This document shows positions 33,932-44,350 of a stretch of 64,000 nt of DNA, piece by piece (the first letter of the stretch is position 1; each line of letters begins with the position of its first letter). The notes under the pieces are model-generated. The model saw nothing but the letters and a program-made list of their open reading frames with translations, had not been told where the DNA came from and ran no database searches. Source of the stretch: Globodera rostochiensis (Eukaryota > Nematoda > Chromadorea > Rhabditida > Heteroderidae); the NCBI GenBank assembly GCA_018350325.1, contig JAEVLN010000008.1:1178001-1242000 (forward strand), given 5' to 3'. Made by a program: the position numbers and the translations under genes.

Positions 33932-34958
33932 TTAATGGTGGAAAAAGTAAAAGACATTGGAAAAACAATTCAAATTGTCCAAGTGTGAGGAGGGAACGAG
34001 AAGTTGAGGAGGGGCAAGGTCGTTTGAGTGAGCTTGGGTTGGGCAAGGGAGGGCCACGACGGGGAGCAGGTCGAATTGGACTTGAAAAGAACGGCAGGAC
34101 GATTTGGCACTGGGAAGCGGGTCGGTTGAGGAGGAAGACGATGTTGGGGCGGTTCCATGGGTTTTAGTGTGGCTGCGAGGACGAACTGCTGGTGCTGTTG
34201 TTGGGGGGAAGGGGAAGGGCACACTGCGCGGAGGGACATGACTCATTTGACTGAGAGCTTTTGCGCACTCACCGGCTTTACCTGCAGCCCATTGGCCTCC
34301 TCCCATCGACGGCATTTCTTCTCCGACTTCCGCCGATGTTTCTGCCTCTGCCCATCCTTTTGCGCGCCCAGCGACTTCCCATGGCTGTGCCGTTTCCGCC
34401 ACCGCCGCTTCGCACGCCTTTCCCAAAGCGTCGAAGTCGAATTTGTAAGTGTACCTTTTGCCGTTTACTTTACTCATGAACTGTTTGTCGTAGTAATAAC
34501 GTAAAGCACGGCTCAATTTGTCGTAGTTCATGTTCGGCTTGCTGAATGGGCTGAGACTGAAGATAAACTCTTTCCCGATTGAATATATGTCGAGACTACA
34601 GCGAAGCCGACAATAACACATAACCTTCTAATTCCCAAATCCCCCCCCCCTCCCCCCCCCCGCATTTCCCACCTTTTGCGTAGTCCCCACTTCCTGGCCA
34701 CCTCATCCGGATTCACCAGCTTGAACTCTCCTCAAATGGCCAGTTCCCAATTTATAGTAATTCCATAAAATATATTTTACTGCTGATCCTACAAAAAGTA
34801 ATTAAGCTTCTTCCCCTTTTGTGTTGTTTTGAACGGTAAACTGAACTTTCTTCACCCAGATTTGGCACCTTTTGTGCCCTCCCAGGCAATGCACGAACAG
34901 TGGTCGTCGGTTGAGAGCAGTTCGAGAAGGAACTGCCACAGCTGAATCTGTCCATTAC
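33932..34958 (-). CDS. ETS-domain transcription factor (5' part not resolved)
   Basis: Three minus-strand exons build a full ETS winged-helix domain: 34958-34869 ([13 protein letters not shown] and IAWEGTKG), 34730-34673 ([18 protein letters not shown]) and from 34541 down ([19 protein letters not shown] and [13 protein letters not shown]). Phases are consistent, and the recognition helix Arg pair in SRALRYYY is intact, so DNA binding at GGAA-type sites is expected. After the domain come an Ala/Gly-rich stretch and a Ser/Pro/Thr-rich tail to a stop at 33932-33934. An optional in-frame intron (about 34279-34221) may remove part of the linker. The ETS domain sits near the N-terminal end of what I can trace. 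Upstream exons must exist, because the first exon begins at an acceptor (TTCGCCAG) and no ATG precedes it. Which ETS subfamily is unclear. Confidence 0.8.
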
Positions 34959-36596
34959 CTGGCGAATAAACAATATGAAGCCTTTGGTTTCGTGTAGTAT
35001 CAAAATCGTTCGATTTGCCAATTTCACCGTCCGACTCCCTCTCTTTTTTCCATTCTTCGGCTCACTTTGTTGCGGAGTCTTTGCCAATAGCAAAAAGGCA
35101 TTTCTGTGAGATTCCCTCTGCCGTTTTTGCCGTTGTAAATGCTCTGATCCAATGCCAAAATTTGCTAAAGCTTTTCCTCTGACATTTAAATACGAAAACG
35201 GACGGACTTTGCCCTTCTCCATCAAAAATTTGGCTTTCGATGCTGCCGACAAAATTTCCGGCGAATGAATTTGCCGTCAGAGGGGCCAATAAGTGAATTT
35301 TGGGGGCGGGAGGGGGCGGAAGGAGAAGAGAATGGGGAGGAGGAGGGCAGAAGAAGCTGACCCCTGAAATAGGGCCCGAATTTGTAAGAGCAAACAATGT
35401 ACTGCTTGCCTTCGACGGGAACGGAGGATTGGCAGAAGTTTGTGGAAGCTGCGGACGAGAAGAGCATGGAACTAAAGAAGAACGGAAGGCTTCCGACTCA
35501 TCGGCAGAAGCAACTTCCGATTCACCTCTTCCTATTCACGGGCAATCTTCCCCACTCCGAAGTAACGTCGTTGGAATGGCATTCACCCACCCACCCCCCC
35601 CCACCCCCGCCCACTTCCTCGACACCAACGTTAATCCCCCCTCCATCCATTAAATAGCTTTTATCTTTCCATCCCGGCACATTTGATGCCAGCCTGACTG
35701 AAACTATCAGATTCGGATTTGCGATGGCATTTGTCTCACTAATCCCAAAGCCCCTCCCCCCTCCCATTAGCCCAACATTAATACAGAATTGTCCCTTTTC
35801 CATGAGTTTTAATTGAAACAGAAATGCACATGACAGGCGTCGCATCGGAGATACGACGGAAATTGAAATAGGCCCCAGTAAAAAGGTGGTAAAATCAACA
35901 TTTGTCTCCTCTAATTTGTGCTTTTTATGCTCCAAATTCTGATTATTTAAGGGCATAGAACTTTTATTAAAAGTGCCGGTCAGTAAAATAATACATTTGG
36001 TGGAAAAGGCAAATAATTGCCAGATGCATGCGCATCGTTAGGGGCCTGATGCTCGTCTCCGGGTTAAGTGCTAAACCCGGGTTAGGGTTAACGGTTTATT
36101 ATCGATAAATTAGTGGTTAAATTAAATCAATAATTTTTAAAATTTTTTAAAATTTATCATAACGGATTTTTGTTTTTAAGAAATCGGCAGTTTTTATAAA
36201 AACGAAAAATAAAAGTTTCTAGTTTCATTTAGAAATTAAGTTTTAAAATCATTTAAATTTATTATTTAAACATTTTCAAATTATTTGGTTTGTTTTGAAA
36301 TAATTAATAATCTGCCAAAGTAAGAGTAAAAATTGAAGTGAATAAACCCGGGTTAAAGACGAGCACCAGGCCCAAGCAGATTAATTAATGGAAATTATGT
36401 GAATAATTGGTCAATAATACATAAAAGTCGGTCTTAAAAGTCGGATGAGATTGTGAGTTTTGAAATGCCTCGTTTGAGAAAGAATCGAAAAGTGTTTTCT
36501 GCAGCAGAAAGTCAGTCAAAAAGCAAACAAAAAAGCATTGCCTTTAGTAAGTACAAAATGTAACAAAACGGACGAAAGACATGCCAATGATTGCCC
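34959..36596. other. Region between ETS and lipase genes, no certain gene
   Basis: Frames at about 35060-35270 (minus) might be an upstream ETS exon, but their phases do not join the ETS exon at 34958. A MITE-like inverted-repeat element lies at 36042-36374. Confidence 0.4.
36042..36374. mobile_element. MITE-like element with GGGCCTG termini
   Basis: The left end reads GGGGCCTGATGCTCGTCT and CCGGGTT. The right end mirrors it as AACCCGGGTT and AGACGAGCACCAGGCCC. The core is AT-rich and non-coding. No clear target duplication. Confidence 0.6.
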
Positions 36597-39500
36597 TCAA
36601 ATGCCAAGAACGCCCTTAATTCTCTCACAGCAAAGATTGGCCCCATCGCGACAGTCGGAGGACATCGGCGCAAAGTTAAGGAATCCGTGTGGCAAATTGT
36701 CCAAAAGGTCTACGCTTTTAACCCGTCCGCCCGAGTCTCGAACGCGCTTCGCGAACGCTATCGTATCGTCGAGAAGGGGGTCCAAATGGCAAGCCTAAGG
36801 GACGCAGTAACAAATTAAGCCAAATACAAAAATAGTCACCACAAAACACATTGGCGGCATTTTGGCCAGCAACTTCTTTGGCGCATACATTGGCGACATG
36901 AGGTGGTCACGAGGCAACTTCAACTTCAGCAATTCGGTAAAGTGCGACTGGTGGTTCTCCGCATCCTAAGGAAAGGAATAACAACTCCAACAATGGAAAT
37001 GTTACCATCTGATTCAATTTCGCTGCTTTCTTTGGCGACAAAGTGACCGCCCGGCTGAGTTTCTTTTTGTCATTATAGCCTAATGGCTCCATTGGCGAGT
37101 CCAACCAATCGCTGAGATTGTCAATGGCGTGGCCGGCTGCCAAAGCGGCGGTGTCCGCAAGACTTTGGCTGAGTGAGCGGCATTTGTTCCTCTAGAAATG
37201 AAAAGAAATTCGGTTGATCAATCTACAAAACTGACCGACAGTCGTTTTTTGCTGTACATCGGAGTGCGTCCCAAGCTCGAACCTGCACTCGAATAAGCGA
37301 GTCGACTCGTAACAGAAGTATTCCCATTCTGCTGCTGAAACGACCTTTCCGACGTGGCCATTTCGCTGAATTCGCCTCCTTCGACTGCGGCGTTCTTTAG
37401 CGAATGAATCGGTGAACGATCGACGGCATTTCCGATGGAAGCAAAACAAGCGGAGGAGAAAGAGCCGGTGGTAGCTGACTTAGGCACCGATGTTGTTGCA
37501 GTCACAGAATCACTGCCATTTTTTGGACTATTAAGTGCCACCATTTCGTCGAACACTTCGTCCTCGGCTGGCGGCACATCGTCGAAATCGACTCGCGAAC
37601 ATTCATTAGATTTTTGGGTGTCAGACGACTCGGGAAAGTTGTGAACAGAGCTGCACATAATTCAATTGATTTAAACGGGAATAAAACGACCTTTTTGTTA
37701 TCGGATGCATTTGCAAATAGTCAATGAGACAGCTGTCAAAGTTGCCGGAAGAAAGACAAATGTGGAATGGATCCGAATTCACTCGGACCGTTTGTATAGT
37801 CTCATTGGCCACTTCCTCCTCCTCCTCCGCTCCATCCTCGTCCATCAATCTCTCCACAACATCCCGACTCATTGTCAGCGAGGCGGGCACTTTCGGGTCA
37901 GTCCTCTCCAATTTGGCAGAACAAGGCACTTCGTCCATTTCGACATCGGAACCATCGGTACGCTCTCGCTTTACAGGCACGGAATTCTCTTCGACGGTTG
38001 GCGACTTGTCCATTGGTGTTTTGTTAAACAGTGACAAATTGATCAGTGAAACGATTGATTGAGATCCTTGCTAAAAATGTTTTAAGACGAGGTCATAATT
38101 GTTCGTCGTACTGTGAAGTCCAAAATGTTGTCGCGCTGTGCCCGCTGTACCTGATCGACATAGTCTTGCAGTGACCGATGGCCGTTTCCACCCGCAGTGG
38201 TGGATTGGATATGGAAACTGCAGTTCTTGTCAAGTTCTTCGTCAGAATACGAACCCGTATAGGCTAAAAACGAAAGAGTTGTACAGAAACAATTCCTCCC
38301 CCCTCCCCGAAAACAATAACGTCCCGCACCAACCCTTCCCTTCCCTTACCAGCCGCACAGCGAATGACCACGCCCATGTGAAGCAACGGGTCCATAAAGG
38401 AGAGAACTCGCGATGGAGAAGGCAAATACTAAAGCATAAATTCACCCCAATCACATTCAACTCATTATTCACTTCTTCCACGCACCTTCTTACAAAACAA
38501 TTAAAATTAATTTCAAAACTCAAGCAGAAAAGTGTCAATTCAAGCTAAGGTTAGGGCCCAACTAATCACTCACTTGAAACAAAAATGGAGTGTAAATTGG
38601 GATAAGGCCGTCCGGAAGTCTTTTGACACCCAATTCGACGAGTTTCAAATTGACCGAAACAATCAGATTTCCACCCGCCGAATCTCCGACCATGCAAATA
38701 CGACTTCCCGTCCAACCTTAGGCATTTATAGTACAATATTTGACTTGGTAAAATCTTTTCTTAAAAACTAACCAAATTTCTCGGGATTGTTGAGGATCCA
38801 AGCATACGCGTACAAAACCTCCTCAGTCGGGCGCGGAAAAGGATTTTCCGGTGCAAGTGAATAGTCAATTGAAACGATTGGACAATTCAGGGACTTGGCC
38901 CATGATCTGAGGTACGTCTAAAAGTGTTCAAAAGTTTTATATCTTTCTTATTTATGCTTATATTTATTGAAAAAAGAATGCACAAAATGGATCCATTTCA
39001 TGAAATTTAGGTCGCAAATCTCTTAACAAAAGAGCAAACTTTTAAAATTTTCACGTCGCCGCCGAACCCCCACCCTTTTCCAAAAAAGAATCGCGCAAAA
39101 CACACAAAATTCGCTGAGAAAAGGGATTTACGGTTTAACATTCCGACCTCGTGGGATTTTGAAGACGTTGCGACGTAACCGCCGCCGTGACAGTGAATGA
39201 CCAAAAAGGGCGAGAGCGGCAGACAGTTCAATACGTTCGGCGGGCTCTGCAATTATGTACAATAACATTATGTTCAGTAATAAACCCACTTACAATTCCA
39301 ATGCGATGCGAAAAAGAAAGGATTTTGATGGAAACCGGACGAACTCCGGTGTGAGCGGAAGGTTCCGGAATGTGAATGAGTCCGCCGTCAACAGTTTCAA
39401 GAGGCAATGGCCCCATTGGTTTGATCTCGCAAACTTCGCAAATTGACATGGTCGGACAAAAAAGTTTTGCCGTCGGCAGCTCCGAAAGGTTCCAGAAACC

Positions 39501-40646
39501 ACGACAAAAGTTAATGTCCGCCTCCCGTGTGACCTAAACATTTTGTGGTGCGTTTCGGCTATTTGACTGTAAGAATTACTTTGATGATTCGTTTTGCTCT
39601 CTGTTCGGGATTTAGCAACATACGGCCCGAATTGATTAAGGACGACAGGGCGGCTGACCCATTTTCCCAAGAAAGACTGTACGTTGCCAACACAAGTCCA
39701 ATGACACGGAATATTCGAGTAACAGAAGGAAAAAACTTAATTTTTAAAATAACAAAATTGCTCAAAATCTGAAATCACCTGAAATCCGAGAGGTCTCCCG
39801 TAAAAGCAAGAACCATCGAGACTCTCGATGCCCTTGAAAAGGATGTTGTACTGCTGATAATCGCCTTCTAGCGGGGGAAACAACGAGTCGCCATCCAATC
39901 GATTCAGCATCAGAACGACCTGTAGAAAAGTCGTAAAATATAGTAAGTTGAGGGGAAATAACACAATTCCAGGAACAAAGTCGCCAAAAATTTTATAATT
40001 GCTTTTTTACCTGCTGATATGCCAAGACTAGAAAGCGTAAAATCGCTGAATAAGCCTCTATTTCCTTGCAGTGGTGTGCCAAACGAAACATCATAACTCC
40101 ACGGCTTTCGGAACAAATCCGAAGAACGGAAACAAGATGAAGCAGGACAATGTCGGTGATGCACACCAAAGAACTAAGAGCAAAAATCCATAAAATATAA
40201 AAGGTGCATTCTACCGAAATCCATTCCCTGGAGTGTCTTCGTCATAATCGCATTTCTGAGAAGCCACTTGAAGCTTACGAATGATATCTGAAAGAGAGAA
40301 TTTAGGTGATGGAGAATTTTTGATTGATTTTGATTAAAAAAAAATATGTTATTCTTATGCCCATTAAATCCTAATCCAACCTCGAATGAGATCGACTGAA
40401 GCGGAAAGTTCATCACAACACTCGGACACGCGATTGCCGTAGACGGATGAGCTGTTGTTTTGTCGAAAATACACATAATTGTCAATGGCCAACTAAAAAC
40501 TTGGCCAGAAACTATTTAAAAACAGTAAATTGGACCTGTTTTAAAAGGTCAAAAACGGCATTTCGCTGAACGGACAATTTGGAAGCCAAAGGGCGCTTTG
40601 CTGATGGAGTGTAATTTGAGAATTTGTTAATGACCGGACTTTTCAT
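36597..40646 (-). CDS. hosl-1: Hormone-sensitive lipase (HSL, LIPE family)
   Basis: A multi-exon minus-strand gene that hydrolyses diacylglycerol, cholesteryl esters and related lipids in the cytosol and on lipid droplets. The start at 40646 gives [14 protein letters not shown]. Exons down to about 39420 encode the HSL N-terminal domain ([66 protein letters not shown]). The catalytic alpha/beta-hydrolase part has the oxyanion HGGG motif (39178-39189), the nucleophile GDSAGG (38670-38687), [19 protein letters not shown] (about 38430), Asp in DPLLDD (36765-36782) and His in LPHGF (36681-36695); stop at 36597-36599. Between Ser and Asp lies a large acidic and Ser-rich insert (about 36990-38060), placed like the regulatory module of mammalian HSL. 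It contains KKRLS, a PKA-type site, split by an intron. The triad is intact, so the enzyme is probably active. The symbol follows the C. elegans orthologue name. Confidence 0.9.
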
Positions 40647-41209
40647 GGCACGTCGATAAAATCGTTTCTTAATTGCGAATGAGACAAATAAATCACAGCA
40701 CCTAAAGGAGTCTGAAGATAAATGACTTTATGTTTTTAAAATAACAATTTCGTGCGAATCATATGTATAGGAAAATGGACAAAAGAATTGGCGATTAGAA
40801 AGTAACCCTCTTTCTTTTGGGTTCATCCGCACTTTGTGCTCTTTAAATCGTGATGATAAATATTGTTTGTTATATGCGAAATGGTATAGTAAAGTTGGTG
40901 CCCCGCATTTTTTGAAATTAATTAAAAATAACTTTTTTTCTCTTTCTTCCGAATTTTTCGCATAAGAAACCCTATGGGTAATTCCCCAAAATGGGCAAAT
41001 TATATGTATATCAATCGACTCCAGTTTAAGCCTAACGCACGATTTGCAGAAACCACTTTGAAGCAAGTTATAAACTAGGCTGAATCGTCCATTTCAGTGG
41101 GGATTCAGTTGTCCATTTTGTAAAAAACAGGCTTTCAAAAAGTTAGCTAGTAATGTGGGAAATGCTGGCCAAATACCGCACACTCACACACGGCGGCCAG
41201 CGGGAGCAG
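40647..41209. other. Upstream region of the lipase gene
   Basis: AT-rich with no further gene. It should contain the lipase promoter, but no specific box is convincing. Confidence 0.4.
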
Positions 41210-41437
41210 TTCAACTCGCCGACGCCGACTCGCCGATGGTCAACTCGCCGACGGTTGACTCGCCGACGGTTTGACTCGCCGACGGTTGACTCGCCGACGG
41301 TTTGACTCGCCGACGGTTGACTCGCCGACGGTTTGACTCGCCGACGGTTGACTCGCCGACGGTTTGACTCGCCGACGGTTGACTCGCCGACGGTTTGACT
41401 CGCCGACGGTTCGACTCGCCGACGGTTGACTCGCCGA
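41210..41437 (+). repeat. 15-16 bp minisatellite GACTCGCCGACGGTT
   Basis: About 14 units of GACTCGCCGACGGTT(T). Structurally it resembles the oligomer ends of the nearby Foldback-like elements, but I find no inverted partner. Confidence 0.9.
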
Positions 41438-41486
41438 TAATAATTAATTTTGTTTTATCTACCAACTCAAATTTTTTAAATACATA

Positions 41487-41931
41487 CAGTGGTCGCCAAA
41501 AGTAAAGCGACAAAAAATTTTTTTTTGTTAAACGCGCTTTTTATTTCCGATATTCAGAGAAGTAATTAATGTCCGAAAATCATTAAAGAAATTTTTAAGA
41601 CTTTTTCAATATTTAAGTAAATAAAAACGGCCATTCAAGCAAGAATGGGTTGTGTAGAGAATTGCGTGGGCTATTCATCCCTCTAATTGATTTTTATCAG
41701 AAAATTTTTCCAATCCCTCGGAAATTTTTCCCGTAAAATAAGCCCGATTTTCAGTGTATTTCGGGGTCTTCGGATCTCCATGAAGGAGGTGTTGTAGCAA
41801 CTTGGTCCAATTAGCTTTTTTGATCAGTATCGATAGTTATGCACGCATGAATTTTTGTTTGGATTCTTGGCCACACAGAAAATTGATTTTTTGTTTTTTA
41901 AATTTTGTCGCTTTACTTTTGGCGACCACTG
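41487..41931. mobile_element. Tc1/mariner-type MITE
   Basis: 445 bp flanked by TA at 41485-41486 and 41932-41933. The termini are near-perfect inverted repeats of about 30 bp beginning CAGTGGTCGCCAAAAGTAAA. No transposase frame. TA duplication with CAGTGG ends is typical of the Tc1/mariner superfamily. Confidence 0.85.
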
Positions 41932-41958
41932 TATAAAATCAGATTTGTAACAATCTTA

Positions 41959-42602
41959 GGGGCGCCGACATTTCGCCCACGCGACATTTCGCCCACTAAC
42001 CCAAAATACGACATTTCGCCCATTACCAAAAAATACGACATTTCGCCCACGCGACATTTCGCCCACTAAGCAAAATAAGTAGTTTCGTCGATAAAGTTCA
42101 TCGATTAGCATAATTACATAAATACATACTTCTAAAATCAATTGGCTACCGTGGCTTCAAGCTTACCCGATTCAAACAAATTAAAACCCATTCGAAAGCT
42201 CTTGTCGAAATGAAGCTTAGCTAAGCTAAAGTTTTGCGATTTTGTGAATGGGAGGGGGCCCGGTGGGTGAGATACGTGGGCGAAATGTCGTATTTTTTGG
42301 TAGTGGGCGAAATGTCGTATTTTTTGGTAGTGGGCGAAATGTCGTATTTTTTGGTAGTGGGCGAAATGTCGTATTTTTTGGTAGTGGGCGAAATGTCGTA
42401 TTTTTTGGTAGTGGGCGAAATGTCGTATTTTTTGCTAGTGGGCGAAATGTCGTATTTTTGGCTAGTGGGCGAAATGTCGCGTGGGCGAAGTGTCGTTTTT
42501 TGCTTAGTGGGCGAAATGTCGTTTTTTGGGTTAGTGGGCGAAATGTCGCGTGGGCGAAATGTCGGTGGGCGAAATGTCGCGTGGGCGAAATGTCATCCTG
42601 CC
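41959..42602. mobile_element. Foldback/MULE-like element, GGGCGAAATGTCG oligomer ends
   Basis: The left end (41959-42075) has GACATTTCGCCCAC units. The right end (42270-42602) has inverted GTGGGCGAAATGTCG units in the same sequence of spacer types (TTGCTTAG, then TTTGGGTTAG, then GCG). CAATCTTA at 41951-41958 and 42603-42610 forms a direct repeat of 8 bp, or 9 with one mismatch. The core of about 200 bp is non-coding. Confidence 0.75.
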
Positions 42603-42891
42603 CAATCTTAATTTAAGTTCTGGGAAAAATTTGCGGCAATCATGAAGAATTGAGGTCCCGACTGAAAAAAATGCTAAAACTTAGGTGTTTATAAGTTTAA
42701 ATGCATGTTTTCTAGGGTACATATAAACGTAGGGCACGAATCAGAGCTTGGGTTTTGCGAATTTCGACCCCCGAACGCGAATTCGAACATTTTTCAAAGT
42801 TTCAAATACAACCTTTTTTTTGATTTGACTAATTTTTTAATTCCGCCATATTTTTTCAAGAACTAAATTGAGATTGTTAGAAGAACTGATT

Positions 42892-43300
42892 CGAAATGTC
42901 CGATTTTGGCTTAGTATCGAAATGTCCGATTTTGGCTTAGTATCGAAATGTCCAATTTTGGCTTAGTATCGAAATGTCCGATTTTGGCTTAGTATCGAAA
43001 TGTCCGGTTTTGGCTTACTATCGAAATGTCCGATTTTGGCTTAGTATCGAAATGTCCGATTTTGGCTTAGTATCGAAATGTCCGATTTTGGCTTAGTATC
43101 AAAATGTCCGATTTTGGCTTAGTATCAAAATGTCCAATTTTGGCTTAGTATCGAAATGTCCGATTTTGGCTTAGTATCGAAATGTCCAATTTTGGCTTAG
43201 TATCGAAATGTCCGATTTTGGCTTAGTATCGAAATGTCCGATTTTGGCTTAGTATCGAAATGTCCGATTTTGGCTTAGTATCAAAATGTCCGATATCCCA
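42892..43300 (+). repeat. 26-bp minisatellite CGAAATGTCCGATTTTGGCT
   Basis: About 15-16 units of a 26-bp oligomer ending TAGTAT, with CCAATT and TCAAAA variants. No inverted partner is visible, so this may be a solo expanded end. Confidence 0.9.
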
Positions 43301-43516
43301 GCCCAATCATTACAAAAAAGCAAACCAGTGTTTTTATTTGTTCAAAACAACACATAATATTGAGTTAAAAATTATACAAAAGATAACGGAAAATCGGCAG
43401 ACTCTCCTGATTCTTTAGTCTTTTCCTTCATTCGATTGAAGCTTTGATTTAAAAGATTTAAAACATAAAAAGAATTCAACCAAAAAACTTTACTTAAAAT
43501 GGGGAATCGCCGATTT

Positions 43517-43877
43517 GGGTGTCCGTACGTTTTGCCTCCGGTACATTTTGCCTCCCCAGCAAAAATGGTACGTTTTGCCTCCCCAGCAAAAATGGTACGT
43601 TTTGCCTCCCCAGCAAAAATGGACGTTTTGCTTCCTCAGCAGAATGTTACATTTTGCCAACTCATCAAAAACTTAAATCTCGGTCAATTTCGAACCCCGG
43701 ACCCGAATTCGAAGGTTTTTCGATTTCAAAATTTTTCGGAGTCTTTTGACCTCAAAAACATTCAAACACATGCTCAAAATCATTCAAAAAACGTAACATT
43801 GCCAAAACGTACCGGAGGCAAAACATACCATTTTTGCTAGGGAGGCAAAACCTACCAGAGGCAAAACGTAGTGTAAC
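43517..43877. mobile_element. Foldback/MULE-like element, ACGTTTTGCCTCC ends
   Basis: Perfect 9-bp direct repeats CGCCGATTT flank it (43508-43516 and 43878-43886). The left end carries TACGTTTTGCCTCC and CCAGCAAAAATGGTACG units. The right end is the mirror image with CATACCATTTTTGCTAGGG. The core holds the CCCCGGACCCGAATTCGAA motif. Confidence 0.8.
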
Positions 43878-43886
43878 CGCCGATTT

Positions 43887-44350
43887 GTTTATAAGTGTAG
43901 TACATATTATTTTGTTTGTTTTACTTGGTACTTGCACTAAACAAGATAAAATTATAAAATTGATCTTAAATTTCACAATAAAATAACGGAATGTTCGTTT
44001 TCGACACAACAAACCCTACAAAAAATATTTTTACTTTTTATTAAGACCTAATGGTTATTTAGTTGAAAGCAATTAAGTATTTAAAAGAAAATAAATGGGC
44101 TTAAAGTATACAAGTACAAACAAAATAGGCACAAATTGTAATGGAACGAAAATGGATAGGAAGAAATGAGACCAATCGAACTGCAACGATTATGTTATAT
44201 GATTTGGAAGTGAATTATGGTAAAGAAATGATTGAAATACGGAAATAAGGGAACTGGGGGAGGTAACGAACGCGTCGAAGGCATTGAAGACGGACGGCGA
44301 CTGGAGTAAAGTGACTGCATCTTGCAGAGATTATGAGAGAGTGATTGTTG
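43887..44350. other. AT-rich gap, 3' flank of the Ig receptor gene
   Basis: No gene. It probably includes the 3' UTR of the minus-strand gene ending at 44351. Confidence 0.4.

Noticed and set aside
35062..35252. Upstream exon of the ETS gene
   Set aside because: A frame is open and partly protein-like, but no donor in it joins the ETS exon at 34958 in phase.
36042..36374. Target-site duplication for the GGGCCTG MITE
   Set aside because: Flanks share only a few bases, so superfamily assignment is left open.
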